Assembly: GCF_000013365.1 (NCBI RefSeq) | Contig: NC_007778.1 | Coordinates: forward strand, 4,650,001 to 4,714,000 | Origin: Rhodopseudomonas palustris HaA2 | GTDB lineage: Bacteria > Pseudomonadota > Alphaproteobacteria > Rhizobiales > Xanthobacteraceae | Direction: 5' to 3' | Length of the DNA stretch: 64,000 nucleotides | Shown here: in pieces, positions 44,468-53,232 of the stretch | How the letters are laid out: each line of letters opens with the position of its first letter | Position numbering within the stretch: the first letter of the stretch is position 1 | The notes under the pieces: generated by a model | Databases searched by the model: none | What the model was told of the DNA's origin: nothing | The model's input: only the letters and a program-made list of their open reading frames with translations | Made by a program: the position numbers and the translations under genes

Positions 44468-45595
44468 GTGCGCCCTGCCGTCATTGCCGCGACCGGCCTC
44501 TACACCCCGCCCGACAGTATTTCGAATGTCGAGCTGGTGCAGGCGTTCAACACCTATGTGGCGAACTTCAACGCAGCCAACCAGGCGGCGATCGCCGCCG
44601 GGCAGATCGAGCCGCTGCTGCCGTCGTCGCCGGAATTCATCGAGAAGGCGTCCGGCATCAAGTCGCGCTACGTGGTGGCGAAAGCCGGCATCCTCGATCC
44701 GGAGCTGATGCGGCCGGTGATCCCGGAGCGGCCGAACGAACAGGTCTCGGTGCTGGCCGAGATCGCCGTGAAGGCCGCCGACGAGGCGCTGGCGCGCTGG
44801 GGCAAGCCGCGCGAGCGGATCGGCGCGGTGCTGTGCGCCTGCTCCAACATGCAGCGCGCCTACCCCGCAATGGCGGTCGAGGTGCAGGACGCGCTCGGCC
44901 TCGGCGGCTTCGCCTTCGACATGAACGTGGCCTGCTCGTCCGCGACCTTCGGCATCAAGACCGCGGCGGATTTCGTCGCCACCGGCTCGGCCGACGCGGT
45001 GCTGATGGTCAATCCCGAGATCTGCTCCGGGCATCTCAATTTCCGCGACCGCGACAGTCACTTCATTTTCGGCGACGTCGCCACCGCGGTGATCGTCGAG
45101 CGCGCCGACGAAGCGCAAGATGGTGAACGGGCCGGCTGGGCGATCCTCGGCACAAGGCTGAAGACGCAGTTCTCCAACAACATCCGCAACAATTCCGGAT
45201 TCCTCAACCGCGCCTGGCCGGAAGGCCGCGACCTCACCGACAAGCTGTTCGTGCAGCAGGGCCGCAAGGTGTTCAAGGAAGTGGTGCCGATGGTCTCCGA
45301 CATGATCATCGACCACGCCGCCGAACTCGGCATCGATCCGCACGCGCTGAAGCGGATGTGGCTGCACCAAGCCAACATCAACATGAACGAGATCATCGGC
45401 CGCAAGGTGCTGGGCCGCGATCCGACGCGCGAAGAGAACGTCATCATCCTCGACAGCTACGCCAACACCTCGTCGGCCGGCTCGATCATCGCCTTCCACA
45501 CCGCCTCGGACGATCTGGCGCAAGGCGACCTCGGCCTGATCTGCTCGTTCGGCGCCGGATATTCGGCCGGCACGGTGTTCGTGCAGAAGCGCTGA
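44468..45595 (+). CDS. Beta-ketoacyl-ACP synthase III-like condensing enzyme
   Basis: 375 residues. The catalytic Cys156 is in DMNVACSSATFG, the His in MWLHQANINM and the Asn in YANTSSAGS, giving the Cys-His-Asn triad of KAS III. The start is the GTG at 44468, with GGAG six bases ahead. It is longer than FabH and closer to the FabH-like proteins of about 370 residues seen in alphaproteobacteria and pseudomonads, which may initiate fatty acid or ketide synthesis. It stands alone, not in a fab operon. Confidence 0.85.
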   Translation: MRPAVIAATGLYTPPDSISNVELVQAFNTYVANFNAANQAAIAAGQIEPLLPSSPEFIEKASGIKSRYVVAKAGILDPELMRPVIPERPNEQVSVLAEIAVKAADEALARWGKPRERIGAVLCACSNMQRAYPAMAVEVQDALGLGGFAFDMNVACSSATFGIKTAADFVATGSADAVLMVNPEICSGHLNFRDRDSHFIFGDVATAVIVERADEAQDGERAGWAILGTRLKTQFSNNIRNNSGFLNRAWPEGRDLTDKLFVQQGRKVFKEVVPMVSDMIIDHAAELGIDPHALKRMWLHQANINMNEIIGRKVLGRDPTREENVIILDSYANTSSAGSIIAFHTASDDLAQGDLGLICSFGAGYSAGTVFVQKR

Positions 45596-45631
45596 GCAGC
45601 GCCGGCGCGCGCGGCGGACCGCTACCGGAAC

Positions 45632-46000
45632 TCACGCGCGCGCCGATTTGATCTTCCTGATCTCGCGCATCTGCGCGGAGAAATCCTCCAGCGCGGCGGC
45701 GGCCTGCTCGCTCAGCCCCTCGCGCGGGAATTCCTTCACCAGCACTTCCAGCGCCTCGCCGATCCGGCCGATCTGGCGGCCATAGGAGCCGACCTCGTCG
45801 AGGATCTTGGCCTCGATCTGCGGCGCGGTGGAGCGGCCGAGATTGATGCTGAAGATGCTGAACTGATTGCCCATCAGCGTGGTGATGAAGCGCCACGGAT
45901 TGATCGCCTGCGCCACCCCGCCGGACCACGGCCCGATGCCGCCCGAGGCAACCGGCATGTCGGTGTCACTGATCGAGAGAGGCGCGAGCATCTGGGCCAT
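45632..46000 (-). CDS. Conserved protein of unknown function
   Basis: 122 residues. The N-terminal half is Gly/Ser-rich and the C-terminal half is a predicted long helix (IEAKILDEVGSYGRQIGRIGEALE, shown split here only in part). GAGGAG with a 7-base spacer supports the start at 46000. No domain is recognised; the helix might mediate oligomerisation. It lies between the KAS III and diguanylate cyclase genes on the minus strand. Confidence 0.55.
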   Translation of the reverse strand: MAQMLAPLSISDTDMPVASGGIGPWSGGVAQAINPWRFITTLMGNQFSIFSINLGRSTAPQIEAKILDEVGSYGRQIGRIGEALEVLVKEFPREGLSEQAAAALEDFSAQMREIRKIKSARA

Positions 46001-46163
46001 GGGGAAGCTCCTCAAAATGCGGACGGTGAAAGGACGGGGCGACGCGAATGCGGCGATGATAACGCGATTCCGCGCGCGCCGCCGTCCGGTTTGAGACGGA
46101 CGCGCGGCCGCCGAAGCCGCGCCGTGCAGATGGGACGCGATGCGGCGCCCGCCGCCCGGCCGC

Positions 46164-47942
46164 TCAGGCCTTGGCCGTCACCACCGCGTCGAGCGCCGAT
46201 CCGGCGTCGGCGTCGAACAGCACGAACCGGTTGCGACCGGCGCGCTTGGCGGCGTAGAGCGCTGCATCGGCCTCCGCGAAGGCGGCGTCGATCGAACTGC
46301 CCGAAACCACCCGACAGCCGCCGATGCTGACCGTCAGCGCAATGTCCTGACCATCGTCGGAGCGGATCGGCGTGGCGTTCATCGCGGCGACCATGCGGGC
46401 GCACAGCGCCCGCAGGCCGTCCTGGTCGCAATCCTCGACCAGCACGACGAACTCGTCGCCGCCCCAGCGGGCGCAGATGTCCCTGTCGGTGAGGAGCGGC
46501 GCCAGCCGCCGCGCGGTCTCGCACAGCAGGCGATCGCCGGCCAGATGGCCGAACGCGTCGTTGACGTCCTTGAAGTCATCCAGATCGATCAGCAGCAGCC
46601 CGGCCGACCGCGGCACCAGAGGCGACCTGGCCAGCCACTGCTCGAACACCTGGGTGAAACCGCGCCGGTTGGGGATCTCGGTCAAGAGATCGATATTGGC
46701 GAGACGCCGCAGCTTCTCGGTTCGCTCGTCGACCAGATCCTCGAGAATGCGGGTGTGGTCGCGCACCGCATGCGCCATGCCGGACAACGTCCGCGACAGC
46801 CGGCCGATCTCGTCGCTGCCGCGATCGACCACGATATTGTCGAAATCGCCGTCTTCGACCCGTCGCGCGGCCGCCTCGACGATCGCCAGCCGATCCAGCA
46901 CGACGCGCCGGAACAGGATGGTGACGAGCGCGACCGCCGCGGTCATCATGAACACCAGCAGCAGCGCGATCGGCGTGAACAGCCGGCGATCGATGATGGC
47001 GTCGATGTCCATCAACGTCACGTTGAACCAGCCGAGCCGATCGAGATAGCCGACACCGACCAGGAATTCGCGCCCGCCGATGTTCATGAAGCGCGATTCG
47101 ACCATCCTGGAGCCGGCGGAGACGCGCGCCATCATGGCGGCGAGTTCGCCGGCCTCGGCCGGCTTGTCGACCTGCTGGAAGATCGTCTTCTTGGTCTTGG
47201 TGTCCTTGGTGAGGCTGTGGAAATCGACCATCCCCGGATCGCGGTGCGCCTGGATGGCGCCGGCGCGATCGACGAACATGCTGGTGATGCCGGTCTGCGG
47301 CAACGCCACCACCTCGCGGATGAATTCGCTGAGGTCGACGCCGGTGCCGATCACGCCGAGAATCCGGCCCTGATCGGTGATGACGCAATTGATCCAGACT
47401 TTGGTGACGGCGAGATTGTCGTCGCGGTCGACGTTGAGCTGGCAGGCCTGACCGGCCGCGATCGTCTTGAAGTACCAGCCGTCGCGCGAATTGTCGCGCT
47501 TGACCTGATAGCGGAGCTGGTTGCCGTTGTAATTGTTGTCGGCATCGTTGAAGTAGTAATTGCCCGACTCGTGCACGACGAAGAAATAGCTCTTGTCGTG
47601 AAACGACAGCCGGTAGTGCTCGAGTTCGGCCAGCCCGCGCACCGTCTTGTCGGGGTCGGCCTCGTCGCGGGCCCAGGCGCGCACCGCCGGCGAGCGGGCG
47701 ACCGTCTCGGCCAACGAGACCTCGCGGATCAGCGCCTCGAGGCCGCGGTAGCGATCGAACAGCACCTGCTTCTCGGCGAACAGCGTGCCGAGCGCGACCA
47801 CGGTCTTGCGGGTGAGGAATTCGAACGCCGCATAGGCCGGCAGGGCGACCAGGCCGAACACGCAGATCGTCACGACCAGAAATTTCGTCTTGAGACTGGT
47901 GGCGATCTGATTCCAGAGAGCGCGCATCGTGTTTCGTGTCAT
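46164..47942 (-). CDS. Membrane-bound diguanylate cyclase with periplasmic Cache-like sensor
   Basis: 592 residues. An N-terminal membrane helix (residues about 18-35) and a second one (about 335-360) frame a large periplasmic sensor of Cache type. A HAMP-like segment and a GGDEF domain with intact ARWGGDEFVVL follow. The position nine residues before GGDEF is Thr, not Arg, so the usual RxxD inhibitory site is absent and product inhibition may be lacking. The ATG at 47927 is an alternative start. It produces c-di-GMP, which could reach the flagellar and polysaccharide systems in the window. Confidence 0.87.
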   Translation of the reverse strand: MTRNTMRALWNQIATSLKTKFLVVTICVFGLVALPAYAAFEFLTRKTVVALGTLFAEKQVLFDRYRGLEALIREVSLAETVARSPAVRAWARDEADPDKTVRGLAELEHYRLSFHDKSYFFVVHESGNYYFNDADNNYNGNQLRYQVKRDNSRDGWYFKTIAAGQACQLNVDRDDNLAVTKVWINCVITDQGRILGVIGTGVDLSEFIREVVALPQTGITSMFVDRAGAIQAHRDPGMVDFHSLTKDTKTKKTIFQQVDKPAEAGELAAMMARVSAGSRMVESRFMNIGGREFLVGVGYLDRLGWFNVTLMDIDAIIDRRLFTPIALLLVFMMTAAVALVTILFRRVVLDRLAIVEAAARRVEDGDFDNIVVDRGSDEIGRLSRTLSGMAHAVRDHTRILEDLVDERTEKLRRLANIDLLTEIPNRRGFTQVFEQWLARSPLVPRSAGLLLIDLDDFKDVNDAFGHLAGDRLLCETARRLAPLLTDRDICARWGGDEFVVLVEDCDQDGLRALCARMVAAMNATPIRSDDGQDIALTVSIGGCRVVSGSSIDAAFAEADAALYAAKRAGRNRFVLFDADAGSALDAVVTAKA

Positions 47943-48102
47943 CTCCGCCGAAACAGGCCGTCGTTCCGAGCGACCGCCGAACGCGGCTGCGCCGAGACCA
48001 TCGCTTACGACCAAAAGCTGAATGCATCACTAATGGTTTACGCTCTCGCGCACGAGCGCGCGGCGGAGCCGCGCCGCGCGCCGTTGTCGTGCTGCGGCGG
48101 CG

Positions 48103-49140
48103 TCACGCGGCGCGGTCGAATTCCACGCGCGCGGTGGTGCCCGGCCCGACCTCGTAGACGATGCTGCCGCCGAGCTGGGTGGCGAGGCTGTGGACGATCT
48201 TCAGGCCGAGACTCTTGCTCTGCTCGGGATTGGGGTTCGCCGCCATCCCTTTGCCGTCATCCGCGATGGTGAAGACGATGTGGTCGCCGTGCTGCACGAG
48301 ACGCAGCGCGATGCTGCCGCGACCGTCGGGGAAGGCGTGTTTCAGCGCGTTGGTGATCACCTCGACCGCGATCAGCGACAGCGGTGTCAATTGGTCGAGA
48401 TCGAACTGCACCGGCGGCATGTCGATGCTGAAGCGAACGTCTTTGGCGCCGGCGGCCTCGGCGAGGTTGGCGCACAGCTCCTGGAAGAACTCCCCGACCG
48501 GGCGGGTGACGTTGACCGGATCGTAGAGATGGCGATGCAGCCGCGACATGGTGTCGAGGCGGACGCGGGCGTCGTCGAGCGCGGTCAGCATCGCGGCGGG
48601 ATCCTGGCCGGCGCGCTTAGCGTACAGCCGCAGCATCGCCGAGACGAACTGCATGTTGTTGGCGACGCGGTGCTGCAGCTCCTGGAACATCGTGCGCTGC
48701 CGCTCGTACAGCCGCGCGGTCTCCTCGGCGTCGGCGCGCAGCCTTGCGGCGGCCAGATGCATGATGTGGATCAGCGCGATGTCGACCGCGACGATGAAGA
48801 CGTAGAACACCAGCGCGATCGCGGTCTGCGACGTCAGCTCGAACGTGTAGAACGGCGGCATGAAGAAGTACCATGACGCCAGGCCGCTCAGCACCGCGCA
48901 GACGATGCCGGGGCGCAGCCCGAAGAAGAACGCAGTCAGCACCACCGCGGGGAAGAAGGTGAGATAGGGGAACCCGGCCGGCAGCGCCGCATCGAAGGCG
49001 AAGCGCAGCGCCAGCGCCGCCGCGGCCGCGCCGACGCCGACGAGGTCGCCGATCCAGCCCAGCGACCGCAGCCGCCGTGTGGCGTGGATGATGTCCCAGA
49101 CTTTCAAGCGATGCAGTGCGGGCTCCGCGGGGTTCGGCAC
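48103..49140 (-). CDS. HWE/HisKA_2 sensor histidine kinase with DUF4118 membrane domain
   Basis: 345 residues. Several membrane segments of DUF4118 type (about residues 28-125: FPYLTFFPAVVLTAFFFGL and neighbours) precede a coiled linker. The phosphoacceptor His lies in FQELQHRVANNMQF, the form found in HisKA_2 kinases, followed by HATPase with EVITNALKHAFPDG and GKGMAANP and a GLKIVHSLATQLGG lid. Such kinases often signal to single-domain receivers or the general stress response. No partner regulator is adjacent. Confidence 0.87.
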   Translation of the reverse strand: MPNPAEPALHRLKVWDIIHATRRLRSLGWIGDLVGVGAAAAALALRFAFDAALPAGFPYLTFFPAVVLTAFFFGLRPGIVCAVLSGLASWYFFMPPFYTFELTSQTAIALVFYVFIVAVDIALIHIMHLAAARLRADAEETARLYERQRTMFQELQHRVANNMQFVSAMLRLYAKRAGQDPAAMLTALDDARVRLDTMSRLHRHLYDPVNVTRPVGEFFQELCANLAEAAGAKDVRFSIDMPPVQFDLDQLTPLSLIAVEVITNALKHAFPDGRGSIALRLVQHGDHIVFTIADDGKGMAANPNPEQSKSLGLKIVHSLATQLGGSIVYEVGPGTTARVEFDRAA

Positions 49141-49997
49141 GATGAGCCGATGTTATGACGGAAGCGGCGGCAAAAGGACAGACGGGGAGCGGCCGCCGCG
49201 CCCGCTTGCGGCCATTCGGCGCGCGCGCCGACGCGGACATGCGGCATCGCCCCTGTTGTTTGGACGGCGCGGGGGCGCCGGTGGTCTTTATGCGAATGGG
49301 CCGCCTGCCCCTTCGCCGCGCCAAAAAACGAGGGCGCGCGGAACGCCGGACGCGCGATGCGTCCGCAGCCTCATGCGCAAGGCAAAAAGCGCATGAGTTA
49401 GTCACCACGAAAGCACCGACACGTCCGGCGTTCCGCACGCGGTGAGGCTTCCGGCTTGCTTCGTGCTCTCCCCGGTGGCGTTGATGCGCCTGGTTCGTCA
49501 CCGTCGGGACTGAGCGGCGCGGACGCGAGCGTCCCCGCCTGTGTTTCCTGCGGCCGGTCGGCGCGCAGGCGCTCCGTCCCTTGACGCCAGCGACGGGCGT
49601 CGGGACCACACGATTTGGGCCGGCGCGCAACGGCGATGCAGATGGGGCGCATCTCCGCCCCGGCCCGCATCGCACAGCGTCGTCGTCATGCGCCTGAAGT
49701 CCGGCGGCTCCATAGACCCCGAGGCCAAGCCCAGCGGACTTGCTGCCCCGCGGCCCCCAACCGCCTTCCTCCGCGCCGACGCTGCCGCGTCCACCGCACC
49801 CCGCCCCGCGACTAGTGACGATCGCGAGCCGCCCCTCGGTATTGGAGCGGGATGGATAGGAATATATGCAGGGATGGGAAGATTGTAAAGTCGCCGTAGG
49901 GCGAGTTGAGCGAAGCAGACTATCTCGCCAAAGATGATAGGGTGCGCAAGCCGTTCACCCGGACGCGACTAGCCAACTACAGTGACCGTCCGATTGA
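49141..49997. other. Intergenic region, no recognised gene
   Basis: 857 bp. Only shadow frames occur. The first 650 bp have normal GC; from about 49850 the composition shifts towards AT, marking the left edge of the island with the Nudix genes. No tRNA, repeat end or terminal inverted repeat is visible at the transition. Confidence 0.5.
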
Positions 49998-50450
49998 TCA
50001 CACGCCAAAATCCGCCTGAGCGGACCTATCACTATTCTGCAAAAAAGCCTCAACCGGAGCAAACAGAGAATGGCCGACCACAGAGCCGAGGGAATCGACA
50101 CTAACCCAGTCAATCTGATCAAGCTTCTTCGGTTCTCGGATTCGCGGCAGACCGCGCTTATATTGAAAACTAATATAGTGAATCTTCAGACCGGAAACAG
50201 GATGAATTCGACATCCGATAATATCGGGCCTCGATACATCGATCCCAGTCTCTTCTTTTAGCTCTCGTTTTGCGGCTGCTCCAGCGCTTTCTCCCGCATC
50301 GATTTTTCCTCCAGGGAAAACCCACCTAGGGCAATTTTCATTTGGGTCCGCTCTGCGGACCATCAATACAGAAGTGTTTCCCTCGTGGCGCCTAACAACT
50401 ATCGCCACGGCAACCTCACGTTTTTCGTGAAACGATCCACGTACAGCCAT
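49998..50450 (-). CDS. Nudix hydrolase, partner of the cyclase-Nudix gene
   Basis: 150 residues with a complete Nudix box in the segment GGKIDAGESAGAAAKRELKE, continued by ETGI; every catalytic position of G-x5-E-x7-REUxEExGU is present. Nudix enzymes cleave nucleoside diphosphates linked to other groups. GGAG with 6-base spacing supports the start at 50450. The upstream cyclase-Nudix gene ends only 76 bp before, on the same strand, so the two are probably cotranscribed. Both are in low-GC DNA unlike their surroundings. Confidence 0.82.
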   Translation of the reverse strand: MAVRGSFHEKREVAVAIVVRRHEGNTSVLMVRRADPNENCPRWVFPGGKIDAGESAGAAAKRELKEETGIDVSRPDIIGCRIHPVSGLKIHYISFQYKRGLPRIREPKKLDQIDWVSVDSLGSVVGHSLFAPVEAFLQNSDRSAQADFGV

Positions 50451-50526
50451 CGTCTTCTCCGACCGAGGCTTTATGGCAGACCCCGGGGGCAGACACAACA
50501 TTAGCTGTGTCATCCTTGGCTCCAAA

Positions 50527-51594
50527 TCAGGCGGAATCAACCCTGAATCCTGCCAGGAATCTAGCAACATCGGGATTTATGGCAGATCCAATCTTGGCTA
50601 ACCCGTCAGAAATTGGCACCCATTGGACATCATCGTTTTCCAACGGATCGCCGTTCACGATTTCGACATCATCCCCAGGCTCCATATGAAAGTAGCTGCA
50701 TTTGAACCCAGTAGTGGGGTGCTTTTCGACGTGAGCGATTTTCGCAATCACGCCACAGGTGATTCCCGCCTCCTCCATTACCTCCTTTTCAATTACTGAA
50801 ACTTCATCTTGATTGGGCCATTTCTTTCCCGAAGGAAACATCCATTCCAATCCTTCGCTTCGATCATTCCTTTTTACCAGCAGAACTTCGCCGCGATGCA
50901 CGACAACTCCTATGACAACTGCATACGATCTGATCTGGTCTCTGCTCACCAATTCTCGGATATCACTATCCCGATCTACCACACCCCCAAGTTCAAGTCG
51001 CACACGCTCCGCCTCCCGTATCTCCTTGAGATCTTGATCGCACAGCGGTGGCTCGGCGGTTCGACGTAACGTTGCTATTTCGATGACTCCGTACTTCTTT
51101 GGGAGTTGAATTTCGCCGACGTGATCAATCGCAAAATATGGCGCGTCATCCCCGCTCATGTGCTGCTTCAGCATACTGGCAGCTTGAGCCGTCATCCATA
51201 TTTTGCCTGGCGGAGTGACTGGCTCGATTCGAGCCGCCGTCACCACACTTCGGCCACAAAATGTGGGACGTTCGGTGAACGGGTCAGACCCCTCCAGATA
51301 CTCCCCATGATGAATTGAAATCCTGATATCAAGTTTTGGCAAATCATGCCGGCGCCAATTGAAACCCTGAAATAGATCCTTCAAATGAAGAGCCGCCTCA
51401 CACACATCTTCTATTTTGTCACAAATTATTACTATTCCATCTCCCCAAGTATTCTTATATTTTATCGGAATCTCTTGTAGCCTACGCGCGATATTACTTA
51501 GCACAACTTCGACAAATACCTTCATTTGCGTATCTTTGAGAGCGCTATAACCCTTAACGTCTGCGAAAAGAATATTTGCGGTGCGCCACTGCAT
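50527..51594 (-). CDS. Class III nucleotide cyclase domain fused to a Nudix domain
   Basis: 355 residues. The N-terminal ~190 residues are a class III cyclase domain: metal-binding Asp12 (LFADVKGYS) and Asp52 (NTWGDGIVI), then CGRSVVTAARIEPVTPPG, where the usual catalytic Asn is replaced by Val although the Arg is kept. A helical linker joins a Nudix domain (about 225-350) with box GKKWPNQDEVSVIEKEVMEE; its Glu at box position 7 is Gln, and Arg at 15 is Lys, but EExG is intact. No membrane segment is seen. The fusion could make and recycle a nucleotide signal. GGGGTG precedes the start. Confidence 0.8.
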   Translation of the reverse strand: MQWRTANILFADVKGYSALKDTQMKVFVEVVLSNIARRLQEIPIKYKNTWGDGIVIICDKIEDVCEAALHLKDLFQGFNWRRHDLPKLDIRISIHHGEYLEGSDPFTERPTFCGRSVVTAARIEPVTPPGKIWMTAQAASMLKQHMSGDDAPYFAIDHVGEIQLPKKYGVIEIATLRRTAEPPLCDQDLKEIREAERVRLELGGVVDRDSDIRELVSRDQIRSYAVVIGVVVHRGEVLLVKRNDRSEGLEWMFPSGKKWPNQDEVSVIEKEVMEEAGITCGVIAKIAHVEKHPTTGFKCSYFHMEPGDDVEIVNGDPLENDDVQWVPISDGLAKIGSAINPDVARFLAGFRVDSA

Positions 51595-51696
51595 GAATCA
51601 CCCCCCAACTACAATCACTAATTGTGATTGCGCACTCGGGAAGGTCAAGCCGTTAAAAGGTCAATTTTGGCCGGGCAGCGTTGACACTAGCAGAGC

Positions 51697-51776
51697 CCGT
51701 AGGGCAGATGAGCCGAAGGCGTAATCCGCCGCGATCGGAATGTTGGGTTACGGCTTCGCCTAACCCACCTTACGGC
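51697..51776. repeat. Palindromic repeat family C, copy 1
   Basis: Starts CCGTAGGGC and ends TTACGG, with TGGGTTACGGCTTCGCCTAA in the middle. A second copy is at 52376-52453 with only a few differences. Confidence 0.75.
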
Positions 51777-51835
51777 CCTGAACATTCTGCGGAAAAGCGC
51801 CGTTCCCGGTCTCCTCTCAGCCCGGGGCTGATAGG

Positions 51836-51991
51836 TTAGAACCCAAAGTCCAACTGATCTTTCGATTTGCGAAGACTGAGAGTTAGGCGGTTTGAGCGGC
51901 GGCCAGATGACACCGATTGCCGCTTACCGGCTCGCCAACGCGAGTACGAACGAAAGAATACGTCTTTGGGTCCGTTGCCGTGCTTTCGCAT
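51836..51991 (-). CDS. Possible small basic protein
   Basis: 51 residues: MRKHGNGPKDVFFRSYSRWR at the start and RLTLSLRKSKDQLDFGF at the end. Very basic and without membrane segments. The frame extends further upstream to 52048. The pattern recalls small basic proteins that I have seen in related genomes, but I cannot name a family and there is no strong ribosome site. Confidence 0.35.
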   Translation of the reverse strand: MRKHGNGPKDVFFRSYSRWRAGKRQSVSSGRRSNRLTLSLRKSKDQLDFGF

Positions 51992-52199
51992 GACCAACGA
52001 CTCCTCTTTGACGGGCAGCGAACACCTGCCCGGCTTGGAAACGCACAAGCCCGCGCATTCAAAGTGAAGCGACCGGGAACGGTACTGAGAATGCTACCCT
52101 GATTCGACGAACAGACAATCCGGGTGCTCGCCGAGATCTCTCCCGGATTTTGTGGCGTTCATCCGGATCACAGACTGCTACTCCTGGAGGTGACGCAAG

Positions 52200-52269
52200 C
52201 GTAGCCCGCATGAGCGCAGCGATATGCGGGGGCGTGGTCCCGGATGTCGCTTCGCTCATCCGGGCTACG
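52200..52269. repeat. Palindromic repeat family B, copy 1
   Basis: CGTAGCCCGCATGAGCGCAG at the left and TCGCTCATCCGGGCTACG at the right. The ends form an inverted repeat. Related copies are at 52670-52702 (right half) and 52934-53000. Confidence 0.8.
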
Positions 52270-52375
52270 GGCTGCGACCAGCGCTGTTTTGCAGGTCGCG
52301 AAACGCAAAAGCGGCGGGCCTTGGCCCGCCGCTTTTGGATGGATGGCCGGGTCGAGCCCGGCCATGACAGTCAGC

Positions 52376-52453
52376 CCGTAGGGCGGATCACCGAAGGCGT
52401 CATCTGCCGCGATCGAAGTGGTGGGTTACGGCTGCGCCTAACCCACCCTACGG
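52376..52453. repeat. Palindromic repeat family C, copy 2
   Basis: Same ends and core as the copy at 51697-51776, with small differences (for example TGCGCC in place of TTCGCC). Confidence 0.75.
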
Positions 52454-52669
52454 TTCTCCGCCGAATAGCAACGACCCTGGATTTGGCGCTGCCTCCTCAT
52501 CCCGAGCAGTCCGGCGAAGCCCGCAGGGCGGAGCCGGGGCGTCTCGAAGGGTGAGGCCACGGGGGGCTGCGGCGCATGGTTCGAGACGGCGCTGCGCGCC
52601 TCCTCACCATGAGGCGGTCTGGGTCGTGAGATCTCCGGATCACCAAGGCTGATGGCATCAGCAAGCGCA

Positions 52670-52702
52670 GCCCCGGATGTCGCTTCGCTCATCCGGGCTA
52701 CG
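52670..52702. repeat. Palindromic repeat family B, right half
   Basis: Contains CGGATGTCGCTTCGCTCATC followed by CGGGCTACG, the right arm of family B without the left one. Confidence 0.65.
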
Positions 52703-52867
52703 CACGACGCGCAGCGCCCGTGTCGCCCTCACCCCAACCCTCTCCCGCAAGCGGGAGAGGGAGCGCGCTGCGCTCCGTCTCCCCTCCCCCTTGCGGGGAG
52801 GGAGCCTGCCCCGGACTTGATCCGGGGTCGGGGGTGGGGGTCCGCGGGCACTGCGGATGAACGCTTC

Positions 52868-52920
52868 GCCACCCCACCCCGCTCGCTCCGCGAGCGACCC
52901 TCCCCCTCCAGGGGAGGGTG
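52868..52920. repeat. Palindromic repeat family D, half copy
   Basis: GCCACCCCACCCCGCTCGCT followed by CCGCGAGCGACCC and CCCTCCAGGGGAGGGTG. The same sequence forms the right half of the larger element at 58173-58320. Confidence 0.7.
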
Positions 52921-52933
52921 AGGCTCGCACGAG

Positions 52934-53000
52934 CGTAGCCCGCATGAGCGCAGCGATAGGCGGCGGCGTGATCCCGGATGTCGCTTCGCTCATCCGGGCA
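52934..53000. repeat. Palindromic repeat family B, copy 3
   Basis: CGTAGCCCGCATGAGCGCAG through TCGCTCATCCGGGCA. It is complete on the left, while the right end diverges from TACG. Confidence 0.7.
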
Positions 53001-53034
53001 CCAGGGCTCGAAAGCTTCGACTCGAAGCCGCCGC

Positions 53035-53232
53035 TCAAAACGCCTTGGGCAGCCCGGCCTGGCGCAGGATGGCATTCGCGGTGTGACGGCTCGGGATGCC
53101 GATCGGCACGGCGAAATTGCGACCGGTGATGGGGCTGTGCCAGATCTCGTGGCTTCCCTTGCCTTGCCGGACCATCGCGCAGCCGGCGGCGCGCAGCAGC
53201 TCTCTCAGTTCGCGGTCGAACTGCGGCGCCAT
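53035..53232 (-). CDS. hicA: HicA-type mRNA interferase toxin
   Basis: 65 residues. AGCAMVRQGKGSHEIWHSP contains the catalytic His region (GSHEIW) of the HicA double-stranded-RNA-binding fold, followed by VPIGIPSRHTANAILRQAGL. It starts one base inside the stop of the antitoxin gene (TGATG overlap). The toxin cleaves mRNA when the antitoxin is lost; the pair may stabilise this repeat-rich area or respond to stress. Confidence 0.82.
   Translation of the reverse strand: MAPQFDRELRELLRAAGCAMVRQGKGSHEIWHSPITGRNFAVPIGIPSRHTANAILRQAGLPKAF

Larger units (their letters stand above)
51595..53034. other. Repeat-rich intergenic region
   Basis: About 1.4 kb holding several palindromic repeats, listed separately, and one small possible gene (51836-51991). 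GC-rich low-complexity segments near 52730-52850 contain further hairpins of the CTCCCC/GGGGAG kind. No further gene is supported. Confidence 0.6.

Noticed and set aside
50527-51594. Classical Pycsar defence operon
   Set aside because: No Pycsar effector (membrane or TIR protein) adjoins the cyclase, and the catalytic Asn is absent; relation to Pycsar is not supported.
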